64,000 bases of DNA, taken from contig NZ_JQCF01000001.1 in the NCBI RefSeq assembly GCF_001438805.1, positions 186,001 to 250,000 of the forward strand. Direction: 5' to 3'. A program made the position numbers and the translations under genes. Every line of letters begins with the position of its first letter. Position 1 is the first letter of the stretch. Positions 8,977-17,258 of this stretch are shown piece by piece. The DNA comes from Companilactobacillus kimchiensis. GTDB taxonomy: Bacteria > Bacillota > Bacilli > Lactobacillales > Lactobacillaceae. The notes beneath the pieces were generated by a model. It had not been told where the DNA came from. It searched no databases and saw nothing but the letters and a program-made list of their open reading frames with translations.

Positions 8977-9362
8977 CGTTGAATCCTCCGATAACTATTT
9001 AAAATCGTTACGTAATTATCGGACAATGGATTAATTGACTGAAGTTCAGTAAAGATAGTTGCAGGAGATTTGAAAGTAACTGACGTATCACCTTCTGATA
9101 ATGATTGAACATCATCATTCTTATCTTCAATTGGAACAAGGAATTGATGTGAATCAATCAGTTGCATACTGATGCTGACAATAACCTTGTCCAACTCCTC
9201 CGGTAATTCAATAACTGGAATATGAGTATAACTTGTTACATCATCTATAACCTTTGATACTACAAAATTAATTATTGAATCATAACTATCCAACTTATTA
9301 GTATTCGGTATCAATGATTTAAGAGTAGTAGTTATATCATCAATTCGTGGATGCTCTTCCAT
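8973..9362 (-). CDS. Head-tail connector protein (gp6/YqbG-like)
   Basis: 129-residue, mostly helical acidic protein. Helices such as IDDITTTLKSLIPNTN and VVSKVIDDVTSYTHI, plus a conserved-looking LPEELDKVIVSISMQLID segment, fit the phage connector family (DUF3199/gp6-like) that forms the adaptor ring under the portal. Its place after the capsid and Ig-like genes and before head closure is canonical. The C-terminus ends ILNSYRRI, as in many connectors. Confidence 0.8.
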   Translation of the reverse strand: MEEHPRIDDITTTLKSLIPNTNKLDSYDSIINFVVSKVIDDVTSYTHIPVIELPEELDKVIVSISMQLIDSHQFLVPIEDKNDDVQSLSEGDTSVTFKSPATIFTELQSINPLSDNYVTILNSYRRIQR

Positions 9363-9371
9363 TTAAATCAC

Positions 9372-9815
9372 CTAACCTTCTGCTGCAGTCACGGTAACTT
9401 TTGTAGTTCCAACGATTTTACTATCTGATTTAGATGTAGCCGTAATTGTTGATGTACCTGCTGTCTTACCAGTCACAGTTCCACCAGATACGGTTGCTAC
9501 TGCAGTATTACTTGAGCTCCAATTAACACCACTTTCAGTGGCATTTGAAGGCTCTACTGTTGCAGTCAGTTTAGATGTGGCACCAACAACAATTGATGCT
9601 GTGGCAGGGTCTAATGTGACTTTAGTTACACCAATGACTGGAGCTATAACTGTAACCTCTGGAAAATCAAACTTGTCAGTCTTCTTACCATTATCATCAA
9701 CCAACTCACCCTTAAACGTTCCTGCAGGATAAGTGGCGGGATCCAAATTAACATGAACTGGACTTTCGCCAGTTCCAACTACCTCTGAACCCTTATATAC
9801 ATTTAATGTAGTCAT
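9372..9815 (-). CDS. Ig-like (Big_2) domain virion protein
   Basis: 147 residues. The first about 60 are a small beta domain with a VNLDPATYPAGTFKGELVDD segment. Residues about 64-143 form a bacterial Ig-like domain of the Big_2 type: VTLDPATASIVVG, LTATVEPSNAT, VNWSSSNTAVATVS and GTSTITATS strands are all visible. Such domains decorate phage particles and are thought to bind cell-surface carbohydrate weakly. It follows the capsid gene and has its own AGGAGG site, so it is likely a head decoration or tail-adhesion protein. It is a separate gene, not fused to the capsid. Confidence 0.85.
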   Translation of the reverse strand: MTTLNVYKGSEVVGTGESPVHVNLDPATYPAGTFKGELVDDNGKKTDKFDFPEVTVIAPVIGVTKVTLDPATASIVVGATSKLTATVEPSNATESGVNWSSSNTAVATVSGGTVTGKTAGTSTITATSKSDSKIVGTTKVTVTAAEG

Positions 9816-9826
9816 GTAATTCCTCC

Positions 9827-9898
9827 TTAAATAATTGCTGTGAAATCGGCTCCGCCATCACTAGGTTCTACCTTGATTTGTGAGGGAACCTCTATGCT
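9827..9898 (-). CDS. Candidate -1 frameshift extension of the major capsid protein
   Basis: A 23-codon frame follows the capsid stop in the -1 register and ends with TAA at 9827-9829, overlapping the ribosome-binding site of the Ig-like gene. It has no start codon of its own. Reading through by a -1 slip at C CCA AAA (9898-9904) would replace the terminal Ala with a Ser-Ile-Glu-Val-Pro-Ser-Gln tail of 23 residues. This would make a capsid with a longer C-terminus, as in phage T7 gene 10. The extension itself resembles nothing I recognise. Confidence 0.55.
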   Translation of the reverse strand, partial: SIEVPSQIKVEPSDGGADFTAII

Positions 9899-9904
9899 TT
9901 TGGG
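9863..9904 (-). promoter_or_regulatory. Candidate -1 programmed frameshift signal (capsid)
   Basis: Slippery heptamer CCCAAAA in the correct register (C CCA AAA, zero frame Pro-Lys), followed after a 6-nt spacer by a stem-loop. The stem pairs AGGTTC (9886-9891) with GAACCT (9863-9868), continued after a 2-nt bulge by CCT/AGG. The zero-frame TAG is one codon beyond the heptamer. Heptamer, spacer and stem all meet the usual -1 frameshift rules. Confidence 0.6.
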
Positions 9905-10803
9905 GCTTTATCTGATGTTACGAATGCAATCCCACGGGTCTTAGTCTTAAGAAGTAACACATCATCATATGATTGTTCATAGTACAAATAGTTACCGCTG
10001 TTTTGAGCTGATGGTGCATCGAATCCTACAAATGAATACTTCTCAGGAGCAATTTGCACACCATTGTAAATAAGCATCATGTCGATTTGTTTGGCAGCAT
10101 CCTCAAGCTTTGATCCAACTTCAAAATCAAATGATGTTTGCATTAGATCAGATGGGACAACCACAATTTTGACATCATCCAAGCTATATACATTACGGTG
10201 AATATTAGCTACATCAGTAATAACTAATTGGCGATTAATGGCATCAGCACGTTTCAACATTGAATTAATCTTAGGTGTTACATACAAAAATCTGTTATCT
10301 GATGGAATACGTTGCTCATCAAAATTAACCATCATTTGATCAAATAATTCTAAGATGTTCTTTTCGTCAATAGTGTCTGTATAGATATCACCATCAGCGG
10401 CATTTGTCTTCTCAATAAACAATTTACTGAACATGTAACGATCCTTTTCAGGCATCTTTTGTTGCAAATTAAATTGACGTGTAACATTTGCCATTGAGAT
10501 AACCATATTTGATTCGTCAACATCTGATGGGTCAACTAAAGTATCCCAATATCGTTCATTTGTCAGTTCATATGAATCCCAATCATTACTGTAATTAGCT
10601 GCAATCGATGTGATTGTTCGACGTGTACGGTTCTTACGTCCTTCTTCAATACTTAAACGTGGAACTTTGATATGTTTAGCTCCATCGAATTTGATAATAC
10701 TATTTGATGGTGAATTCCAAAGATTTTGTGAATATAAGTGACCGTCATAAAAAGCTTCTTGGACGGCTTGTTGATATGCATCAGCATAATTAACTGTTGG
10801 CAT
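9892..10803 (-). CDS. Major capsid protein
   Basis: 303 residues, a normal length for a major head protein, encoded right after the scaffold and before the connectors. The N-terminus has MPTVNYADAYQQAVQEAFY. A basic/aromatic region near residues 45-65 (IKVPRLSIEEGRKNRTRR) and the repeated alpha/beta core (PDKINSM-like, VVVPSDLM, YEQSYDDVLLLKTKTRGI) fit an HK97-fold capsid of the family found in Lactobacillus phages. It has no prohead-protease-type N-terminal extension; the separate scaffold gene takes that role. The 3' end carries a candidate frameshift site (9898-9904). Confidence 0.87.
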   Translation of the reverse strand: MPTVNYADAYQQAVQEAFYDGHLYSQNLWNSPSNSIIKFDGAKHIKVPRLSIEEGRKNRTRRTITSIAANYSNDWDSYELTNERYWDTLVDPSDVDESNMVISMANVTRQFNLQQKMPEKDRYMFSKLFIEKTNAADGDIYTDTIDEKNILELFDQMMVNFDEQRIPSDNRFLYVTPKINSMLKRADAINRQLVITDVANIHRNVYSLDDVKIVVVPSDLMQTSFDFEVGSKLEDAAKQIDMMLIYNGVQIAPEKYSFVGFDAPSAQNSGNYLYYEQSYDDVLLLKTKTRGIAFVTSDKAPKA

Positions 10804-10819
10804 TTAATTTTCCTTCTTT

Positions 10820-11371
10820 CTATTGTTTGAACGCATTGACTAAATCTTGGACTGAATTCTTATCAACGGGACCTTGTCCGCCAGCAGGCTTGTATCCTTG
10901 TTTGTTTCCTTCATCGAATAAATAACTATCAGTCTTCTTGAGTGAATCAAGTTGATCATTAACGCCCTCGAGTTCACCCTTATCATTAAGCTTGATAGTG
11001 TCCATATTCAAAAGTCCACGGACTGCCTTAGTATTACGAACATTGGCTGAATTTAAGGCGTTGTCTAACGCTCCGTTCAGCTTTGTTTCGGATAATTGGG
11101 CGTTAAGGTTATCTGTATCGTCCTTGTACTTGTCTTGCCAGGTCTTTAACTGGCCTGATAAGTCCTCATTATCTTTAACTTGCTTGGATAGCGACTTAAT
11201 ATCTTTATCACGTTCAGACATTTGAGTCTTCAATGATTCATTCTCTTGCTTAATAGAATCAACATCCCCAAATGACTTCTTAGTATTTTCAATATCAGTA
11301 CCGTTAGCAGACATGATTTGGTCAATAACTTTATCGTCCAGATTCAATCCTTTTAAAAATTCTCGTTTCAT
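10820..11371 (-). CDS. Capsid scaffolding protein
   Basis: The start chosen is the ATG at 11371 (MKREFLKGLNLDDKVIDQIM) preceded by GAGAGG; the frame is open upstream but that part reads as non-coding leader. The 183-residue product is strongly helical and charged, with a long coiled-coil between residues about 35 and 105 (repeated SLKTQMSERDKDIKSL-like heptads). The C-terminal GYKPAGGQ then basic/amphipathic LVNAFKQ is the typical capsid-binding tail of scaffold proteins. It should guide procapsid assembly and leave before packaging ends. Position before the capsid gene is canonical. Confidence 0.85.
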   Translation of the reverse strand: MKREFLKGLNLDDKVIDQIMSANGTDIENTKKSFGDVDSIKQENESLKTQMSERDKDIKSLSKQVKDNEDLSGQLKTWQDKYKDDTDNLNAQLSETKLNGALDNALNSANVRNTKAVRGLLNMDTIKLNDKGELEGVNDQLDSLKKTDSYLFDEGNKQGYKPAGGQGPVDKNSVQDLVNAFKQ

Positions 11372-11478
11372 AATTAAAAATCCTCTCTCGTTAGATTTAC
11401 GTGGAACGGCCACATTTGAGGTATAAAAAATAAGCACTTTTACGACTTACTCAGGTCAAAATAGTACAAAAATAGCAC

Positions 11479-12510
11479 TCAATTAAATTTTTGCTTCCAT
11501 TCATCAAAGCTCATATTTTTAATAATCTTGCCTTTACCTGTTTTGGGATCACGCATCCAACGTTCTTTAACTTCAGGTAATCCTTCAATATAAGGAACTG
11601 TAGTACACCGGCAATTAGGATGAATTAATGGATAGTTAATGCCTTCCTTTTTCTCCGGCATTTTAAATATTTCACCATCTAAATGAGCACACACTTCACA
11701 AGTATGAGATTCAAGTGTTGCCATATATTCATACTCTTCAACCCCTGATTCCTCATAACCTTTTGCCGTTGCTTCCTCACTGATATGTCCCAATTCAGAA
11801 AATACTAATCGATGAATATCTTTCTTACTAACATCTTGAAATCGAGCATGTAACATATTAGATATTTTAGAAGGTGCATAGCCTAACAAGGTTCCCCTCA
11901 ACATTGTATCCATAAGTTTATCAGGTAATACTTCATGATAGTTTTTCCAAATACGTTTTGAGAAATTCTTTCCTGACCAGGGTTGCCCTGCAATTAGTTT
12001 TAACTGATCATCATTAAAATGAGCAAAATTAGAAGAATATCTTGATTGAGCTGACTGCGATTTATAAACCGTCCGCATATATGAATCTTTATATTGAGCT
12101 GCTAATGCATCCCCCATATGAGATTCTTCACCCTCAGCAAAATAACCTGCTCTATCTTTAATCTGTTTCTCAAGATTCTGCAACCTAGCAATACGACTTT
12201 TAAAATATTCATTATCAAGTTCCTTTTCGTGACCACCTTCGATGGCCTTCTGTTTGAACTGATTCAACGTCATATTCCAATTAGAATTCCCGATATTATT
12301 TAATATTTTACGAGCTTCTTCTTCAGGAATATCGTTATTTTTTGAATATCTTCGGTAGTATTGATTAGCTTCGAGGTCAATTTGATTAAGTAACCCCTTG
12401 AGTTGAGGTTGTAATGCACGTTCATACGCTTCCGTTGATTTGAGCTGACTGGCCTTAGTTTGGAGGAATCGTTTCTCCCAGTATGTAAGATTACTCATCT
12501 TCATTACCAT
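11479..12510 (-). CDS. Minor head protein (Mu F / SPP1 gp7-like)
   Basis: 343 residues; the likely true start is the MSNLTYWEKRF methionine a few codons in, since the first codons overlap the portal gene. The C-terminal third carries the phage Mu F head-morphogenesis domain with its metal-binding pattern: HTCEVCAHLDG around residue 275, then HPNCRCTTVPY around residue 305. SPP1 gp7 homologues bind the portal and enter with the DNA. The gene follows the portal with overlap, as in SPP1-like head modules. Confidence 0.88.
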   Translation of the reverse strand: MVMKMSNLTYWEKRFLQTKASQLKSTEAYERALQPQLKGLLNQIDLEANQYYRRYSKNNDIPEEEARKILNNIGNSNWNMTLNQFKQKAIEGGHEKELDNEYFKSRIARLQNLEKQIKDRAGYFAEGEESHMGDALAAQYKDSYMRTVYKSQSAQSRYSSNFAHFNDDQLKLIAGQPWSGKNFSKRIWKNYHEVLPDKLMDTMLRGTLLGYAPSKISNMLHARFQDVSKKDIHRLVFSELGHISEEATAKGYEESGVEEYEYMATLESHTCEVCAHLDGEIFKMPEKKEGINYPLIHPNCRCTTVPYIEGLPEVKERWMRDPKTGKGKIIKNMSFDEWKQKFN

Positions 12511-13903
12511 CTAAATCATCAAGTGATTTCTCATTGCTGTATCCATCACCCTTAATAATATTATCCTGTCGGTCTTGCAATTCTTGCTGCCAATCAGTTA
12601 CAAGCGGATTACCTTTAGCAATTGCTTCATCAGATGTGACACTGGCCACCTGTGATACAACTTGAGCTTGTTCAACATCATTTTGAATAGCTGTACGAGT
12701 CCATGTCTGAGTGATTTTACGTCCATCAGCATCAGGAACATTCAACCAATTCATAATTGCTCTTACTAGTTGATTAACACTGCCTCTAAAATATGATTCA
12801 GTAACTGATGCTTTCAATTCCAAGTGACTATATAACATCTTAATTGCAACACCAGTAGCATTATTAGTTTCAAAGTCCGATGGATCTATCCCTTGTCCGT
12901 GAACAAAGATATCCGACTTGGTAATATCCAATAACGAATTCCTAGCTTCAACAGGAATATCAATCGTTAATGTATCGACACCTGATTTATCACCAGTTCC
13001 CATTGAATCAACTTTGATAGCTTTATCCTTAACCAATGTTTCCTTGAACTTATCTAATGACTCACCACCATAATTAGTCAATACAAGGATAACTTGCTGC
13101 ACATCATCAACATCATTCACGAATCCGTTATATACATTGTCATAAACATCAATCAGTCCCTTATATTTCAACAAGTCAGGACGTTCATATTTATTCTTAG
13201 GAAACGGAATGAATGGAATACGTCCAAAATTATGATGCAATACATTGCCGGTTCCAATCTCCATGCCTGTAGCAACGTCATACGTAGTAAATCTATCAGT
13301 CAGTTCAGACAAATCAGAATAGCCAGGGTTCATTGATTTAAATACTGTGCAATCCTCGTCAGTCCAATATTCATGAACCTTATAATACTTACCATCATCA
13401 GGATTAAGCTGTGAGTACGTTCTTCTAACGGCTAACAGCTTCTTATCCAGGTCATTAGAATAGATAGGTGTTACTTGATCAGGAGGCACAATCCCATATC
13501 TAAATTGTCCACTGTCATCGATCCAATAATGAACCCACGATACTCCTGCATTAGCAGCATCAACTACTAACTGATTCATTCTTAAATTGAAGTTATCGCC
13601 TAAAGTATTCTTAATCTTGTCATTGAGTGAATCATCCTCCACATCAATTGAAGGTGGAATGGTTGCTAAATATCCTGCCTCCTGATCGACAAGTAACTGA
13701 TGATAGTTCGAACTAACACGATTATCAGCACTACGTAATGGATCATCTTTCCCATGTTCATTAACCTTCGACTCGCCATCATTTCTAATAGTAATGTCAT
13801 TCTTATTGAAATAATATTTCAACGACTTATCAAATCTAACGTTGAATTCCATTCTTCGGGCATCAGTATTTTGTAGCAACCTCTTCATTGCTTCTATTTC
13901 CAA
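12491..13903 (-). CDS. Portal protein (SPP1 gp6-like)
   Basis: 470 residues, the usual length for SPP1-type portals, which form the dodecameric DNA channel and dock the terminase. Recognisable features: N-terminal MKRLLQNTDARRMEFNV, a VSSNYHQLLVDQEAGYLATIPP segment, YGIVPPDQVTPIYSND, and the ATGVAIKMLYSHLELKA region near residue 350 that precedes the crown. The acidic C-terminus (DDLDGNEDE) overlaps the minor head gene. The start overlaps the end of the large terminase gene by 10 bases. Confidence 0.92.
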   Translation of the reverse strand: MEIEAMKRLLQNTDARRMEFNVRFDKSLKYYFNKNDITIRNDGESKVNEHGKDDPLRSADNRVSSNYHQLLVDQEAGYLATIPPSIDVEDDSLNDKIKNTLGDNFNLRMNQLVVDAANAGVSWVHYWIDDSGQFRYGIVPPDQVTPIYSNDLDKKLLAVRRTYSQLNPDDGKYYKVHEYWTDEDCTVFKSMNPGYSDLSELTDRFTTYDVATGMEIGTGNVLHHNFGRIPFIPFPKNKYERPDLLKYKGLIDVYDNVYNGFVNDVDDVQQVILVLTNYGGESLDKFKETLVKDKAIKVDSMGTGDKSGVDTLTIDIPVEARNSLLDITKSDIFVHGQGIDPSDFETNNATGVAIKMLYSHLELKASVTESYFRGSVNQLVRAIMNWLNVPDADGRKITQTWTRTAIQNDVEQAQVVSQVASVTSDEAIAKGNPLVTDWQQELQDRQDNIIKGDGYSNEKSLDDLDGNEDE

Positions 13904-15150
13904 GGTTTGAAACCTCCCTTCCTAATTGTTGATTCAAGTGAATATCTTGTGGCATCCATAGCATGATCATTACCATCAGGATAACCAGCTTTGAAATTTC
14001 TATTTGAATCTTTTTCTAATTCATAAGTACTAAATTCCCTTGCAGTGTTAGGACACTTTTTAGGATCAATAACAATCTCACGCAAATCTTGCAGCCATTT
14101 GTAACCCTGGTCTCGACTACCTGGTCCCTTTATTGCACCATAAACGTTCAATCCCATATCTCTGTATTCAGCAATCGTACCTGGGGATGCAGAATCACCA
14201 ATCACCTGCTTATTTTCTGGATCAAGTTTCTTAATCAAATCAACAGCATTTCTATTCTTCAACCCAACCTGATAAATTTCATTAAAAATATATAGTCGGT
14301 GTCTTGCGACATCAAAAAAGGTCTCGACATATGCTAATGGATCATGAGCAAAACCAAAATCGAGACCTCTTTTTATGTTATCGAATAGTTGATATTCTTC
14401 TTTGGTAATTTTTCTTAATGTAATGTTGTTAAAAACTTCTGCACCAGTACCAGTTATTTCACCTAAGTATTCGTGATTAAACGCCTTAGGATTATCCTTC
14501 TTCAATTGCTCGGCATCAGCCAAGAATTCTTTTCCTAGCCATTCTTTAGGAACCGACAAGTAATCAGATGAGTGAACTAAAGTATCATCACGAGTACCTT
14601 CTTTAGCCGTTGTCTGATTAACCCAACTATTAAGGCTGGCAGGAGGATTGTAAGAATAAAAAGTAATGATATTACTACCACCACGATTTAGAGATTGATT
14701 CATTGAACGTATCTCAGCCCAATTGTTGAACTCATCAGTTTCTTCATAATGTTTAAACTTGGTAAATCCGTGACGAAACTTCTGAGACTTAATCTTTCTT
14801 GGCTTGTCTGCCCCCTTAAAGCGAATCTGTTGACCTGTAGGTTTGTATGTCAGTGTCATAGGGCTAACTGACTCTTTCCAGTAATCTTGCACACCTAATG
14901 CATCAATCGCCCAAAGATATTGATCATATACTGAATCACGCAAAGTATTTGCAACCTTTCTGAGTACAACTGCGTTAGCTTCTGGATCTCGCATGATTCC
15001 AAGCACAACTTCAATTGATACGAAACTAGATTTAGTTGAACCACGTCCACCTTTAAGCCAATAATTTGAATGTCTACGATTCTTGATATCTACATGAAGT
15101 TGTCTGAACGATGGTGCAATTTTACTTTTAAGTCTTACCTTTTGCACCAT
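13894..15150 (-). CDS. Terminase large subunit
   Basis: The start chosen is the ATG at 15150 (MVQKVRLKS), 9 nt after GGAG; ATGs upstream at up to 15174 lie too close to or inside that site. Product of 418 residues with the ATPase Walker A GGRGSTKS about residue 34 and an RNase H-like nuclease domain with GLDFGFAHDP in the second half and HAMDATRYSLE near the end. It powers DNA packaging and cuts the concatemer. It overlaps the small-subunit gene by 23 bases. Similar to the PBSX XtmB group, suggesting headful (pac) packaging, which is inference. Confidence 0.93.
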   Translation of the reverse strand: MVQKVRLKSKIAPSFRQLHVDIKNRRHSNYWLKGGRGSTKSSFVSIEVVLGIMRDPEANAVVLRKVANTLRDSVYDQYLWAIDALGVQDYWKESVSPMTLTYKPTGQQIRFKGADKPRKIKSQKFRHGFTKFKHYEETDEFNNWAEIRSMNQSLNRGGSNIITFYSYNPPASLNSWVNQTTAKEGTRDDTLVHSSDYLSVPKEWLGKEFLADAEQLKKDNPKAFNHEYLGEITGTGAEVFNNITLRKITKEEYQLFDNIKRGLDFGFAHDPLAYVETFFDVARHRLYIFNEIYQVGLKNRNAVDLIKKLDPENKQVIGDSASPGTIAEYRDMGLNVYGAIKGPGSRDQGYKWLQDLREIVIDPKKCPNTAREFSTYELEKDSNRNFKAGYPDGNDHAMDATRYSLESTIRKGGFKPWK

Positions 15151-15901
15151 CTTCATCATCTCCTTCAATATCATCTATGATCTGAATCATATTATTGTCA
15201 TCCTTATCTTTAAATGTATCGGCCAATTTGGTTAAACTATCCAATGCTTTCTGCTTGTCATAAAGTTTGACCACTAATCCATCTTTTCCCCGATGCATCT
15301 CTTGGACCAGCGACCAATCTATTTCCTCACTAGGTTTCAAATAAATATCAGCAACATGTTTCTCAACCGGATTATCTTCTGTATCAAGAAAAGCATTGCC
15401 ATCATTATCCATAACAATTTCCTTATGGACCTTGTAGTCTAATACATCGCCTAAACTGGCAAAGGCTTGCTTGGCATATTCCTTAACGATGTCATCGATA
15501 CTAATATAAATATCCGAATGTAATTGCTTCTTTAGTTTTGCTAATTGGTCTTTTACACCAACATTTCCCATCAATCTTGGTCCAGCCCTTAAAGCATTGT
15601 CATAATTAACGCCATATGCTTTTTGGTATGCCCAAGTTGCATTGAATCGCTGCAAATAAAAAAGGCAGAACAGCTTTTGCTTATCATTAAGCTCACTGTT
15701 TGCCTCTAATTCATCTACTATTTTGGGTGCAACCTTTTTAGTTTGTGGGTGCAACTTTTTAGTTGCGGGCGCATCCCTTTTCCATTTTTCTCGACTTCGC
15801 CACGACTTCAATGTATTGATCGGTATATCGTACTTTGCAGATATATCTTTGTACTTCATGCCGTTAGAATAATCTTGTGCAGCTTTTTCCTTTTTATCCA
15901 T
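15128..15901 (-). CDS. Terminase small subunit
   Basis: 257 residues. The N-terminal about 45 residues form a helix-turn-helix (DYSNGMKYKDISAKYDIPINTLKSW) like the N-terminal domain of XtmA-type small terminases. A linker with KKLHPQTKK repeats follows, then the Terminase_2 domain starting LNDKQKLFCLFYLQRFNATWAYQKAYG and VNYDNALRAGPRLMGN. It recognises the packaging site and recruits the large subunit. The AGGAGG site upstream of the ATG at 15901 is strong, and it starts the continuous structural-gene operon. Confidence 0.9.
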   Translation of the reverse strand: MDKKEKAAQDYSNGMKYKDISAKYDIPINTLKSWRSREKWKRDAPATKKLHPQTKKVAPKIVDELEANSELNDKQKLFCLFYLQRFNATWAYQKAYGVNYDNALRAGPRLMGNVGVKDQLAKLKKQLHSDIYISIDDIVKEYAKQAFASLGDVLDYKVHKEIVMDNDGNAFLDTEDNPVEKHVADIYLKPSEEIDWSLVQEMHRGKDGLVVKLYDKQKALDSLTKLADTFKDKDDNNMIQIIDDIEGDDEDGAKGKT

Positions 15902-15933
15902 TACATGGCACCTACCTCCTTTTGAGATATTAA

Positions 15934-16059
15934 TTACTTATTTTTTATTGTTTTAGTTTTAGACTTCGCTTTATTTCTCTTTAGTTCACGGTCAACATCG
16001 CCAATCATTTTAGCTTCAAGTGGTGTCATCAACCCGCAAGATGTCTTAATCATCTTCAT
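15934..16059 (-). CDS. Small basic protein, unknown function
   Basis: 41-residue open frame starting MKMIKTSCGLMTPLEAKMIGD and ending in a Lys-rich tail (SKTKTIKNK). It overlaps the preceding 26-residue gene by 14 bases in another frame and has no clear ribosome-binding site of its own, so translation would depend on coupling. It sits between the methyltransferase terminator and terS. No family recognised. Confidence 0.5.
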   Translation of the reverse strand: MKMIKTSCGLMTPLEAKMIGDVDRELKRNKAKSKTKTIKNK

Positions 16060-16126
16060 GATTACACATCTTTGTAGGCTTTTTCTTGCCTTGCTTCATT
16101 AATTTAATTGCTTTGTCAAATTTCAT
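16046..16126 (-). CDS. Very small basic protein, unknown function
   Basis: 26-residue frame (starts MKFDKAIKLMKQGKKK, ends CNHEDD) preceded by a near-perfect GGAGGAAAAT ribosome-binding site. That is stronger initiation evidence than for many short frames here. It begins 10 bases after the terminator that follows the methyltransferase gene, so it is the first gene of the downstream transcript. Similar tiny genes occur before terS in related phages; no function is known to me. Confidence 0.55.
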   Translation of the reverse strand: MKFDKAIKLMKQGKKKPTKMCNHEDD

Positions 16127-16136
16127 ATTTTCCTCC

Positions 16137-16163
16137 AAAATAAAAAGACCACTATTTGTGATC
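16137..16163 (-). terminator. Intrinsic terminator overlapping the methyltransferase stop
   Basis: Stem GATCAC/GTGGTC with a 5-nt loop, then TTTTTATTTT on the minus strand. The stem contains the stop codon of the methyltransferase gene. It would terminate the methylase transcript before the packaging genes unless antiterminated. Confidence 0.7.
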
Positions 16164-17009
16164 TTCAATTGCTTTATTAATTCTCTTAGTTGCTATGTCG
16201 AAATAGTCTTGCTCTAATTCATAACCAATGAAATCACGGTTAAGATTGACTGCCGCTACTCCAGTAGAACCAGAACCCATAAATGGATCAAAAATGATAT
16301 CAGAATCATTGCTAACTAGTTTTATCAATCGTTGCATTAAAGAAATGGGCTTTTGAGTTGGATGAAATTGTTTTTTTCTATTCCTAATAGATACTTCTGA
16401 GATAATATCCTGTTCATTTTTTCCATTTACTACGCCTCTCAAAACGTTCAGTCCAGCGTTTGCTACTTTGACTTTTCCTGACAATACAATTCCATCTACG
16501 CTGCCGCGATAATATTCCAATTGTCCTTCACTTAAATAATCCTGAATCATTTTTAATTCTTTAGGATTATTTATCGCGCTTGAGATACGTGATATATCAT
16601 CATTTATTTTTTTCAAATCATATTTATTTTTTTTAATATATGGAACCTTAACTTTATTAACCTTTCCGTTCTTAGATAAAATAGAAATCATTTCATGAAC
16701 ACGGCCTATTGGAAGCATTGGTGATGATGTTCTTCTTTTATTCCAAATCACTTCTTCCTTAAAATTCCAACCTTTTTTGTTTAATAGATAGTTCCAGCGA
16801 TGAAATGATTCACCGCGACCGAAAAAAAGTATAAATCCGTCATCTTTCATAATACGGTTCCATTCTCTAAATACGGTTGTTTCATCAAAATGTTTATCCA
16901 ACCTATGGTTTAAATATTCATATGGTGGATCTGTAACAACTGCATCAACTGACTTATCAGGTATATCTTTCATCAATTCCAGGCAATCACCTTGTTTTAA
17001 ATCAATCAT
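16152..17009 (-). CDS. DNA methyltransferase (N6-adenine/N4-cytosine, beta class)
   Basis: 285 residues of the N6_N4_Mtase family. Motif IV DPPY is at residues 27-30 and the SAM-binding motif FDPFMGSGSTG is near residue 240, so motif order is IV before I (beta class). The HPTQKP segment just before motif I is characteristic. It probably methylates the phage genome, protecting it from host restriction; the target sequence cannot be read from the protein. No restriction gene accompanies it. It lies between a tRNA-like gene and terS as a separately terminated, moron-like unit. Confidence 0.92.
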   Translation of the reverse strand: MIDLKQGDCLELMKDIPDKSVDAVVTDPPYEYLNHRLDKHFDETTVFREWNRIMKDDGFILFFGRGESFHRWNYLLNKKGWNFKEEVIWNKRRTSSPMLPIGRVHEMISILSKNGKVNKVKVPYIKKNKYDLKKINDDISRISSAINNPKELKMIQDYLSEGQLEYYRGSVDGIVLSGKVKVANAGLNVLRGVVNGKNEQDIISEVSIRNRKKQFHPTQKPISLMQRLIKLVSNDSDIIFDPFMGSGSTGVAAVNLNRDFIGYELEQDYFDIATKRINKAIEDHK

Positions 17010-17029
17010 TTAATTAGTCCTTTCAATTT

Positions 17030-17062
17030 AAAATAAAAAGACCAGCCATAATTGACTGATCT
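17030..17062 (-). terminator. Intrinsic terminator after tRNA-like gene A
   Basis: Stem GATCAGT/GCTGGTC around 7 to 8 nt, followed by TTTTTATTTT. It lies in a 45-bp stretch (17030-17074) identical to the one after tRNA-like gene B (18418-18462). Confidence 0.8.
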
Positions 17063-17070
17063 CAAATTAA

Positions 17071-17144
17071 TAGTGTGAGTGGGATTCGAACCCACGGTTT
17101 ATCCCTCTACTTAAAGAGCGCTTCAATTAAGAAGCTACCACACT
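17071..17144 (-). tRNA. tRNA-like gene A, degenerate anticodon arm
   Basis: 74 nt with a perfect 7-bp acceptor (AGTGTGG/TCACACT with one G-U), discriminator A and a canonical T arm (GTGGG TTCGAAT CCCAC). The D arm is present but its loop lacks the conserved GG. The anticodon stem can form only 4 bp (CTCT/AGAG) with a 6-nt loop TTAAGT, so the anticodon cannot be assigned. It follows an 86-nt structured leader and precedes a terminator. It may be a decayed tRNA or a tRNA-like processing element rather than a decoding tRNA. Confidence 0.55.
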
Positions 17145-17147
17145 ACC

Positions 17148-17233
17148 ATTAACCTTAGCGGTTACACGTCTGCTCCCCTCATCATCACAATGTCCACTCA
17201 CGTACGAATAGTGAGCTAAGTTTCACGGCTAAT
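17148..17233 (-). repeat. 86-nt structured leader, copy A
   Basis: Near-identical to 18615-18700. Both copies close with ATTARCC/GGTTAAT and contain a hairpin with a 9-nt loop whose stem differs by compensatory changes (CTCAC/GTGAG here, ACAAC/GTTGT in B). The shared core includes GACATTGTGATGATGAGGGG and CAGACGTGT. Three covarying pairs indicate a conserved RNA fold. Located 3 nt before tRNA-like gene A. Confidence 0.75.
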
Positions 17234-17258
17234 ATATAAGTATTCATCAGGCAATTGT

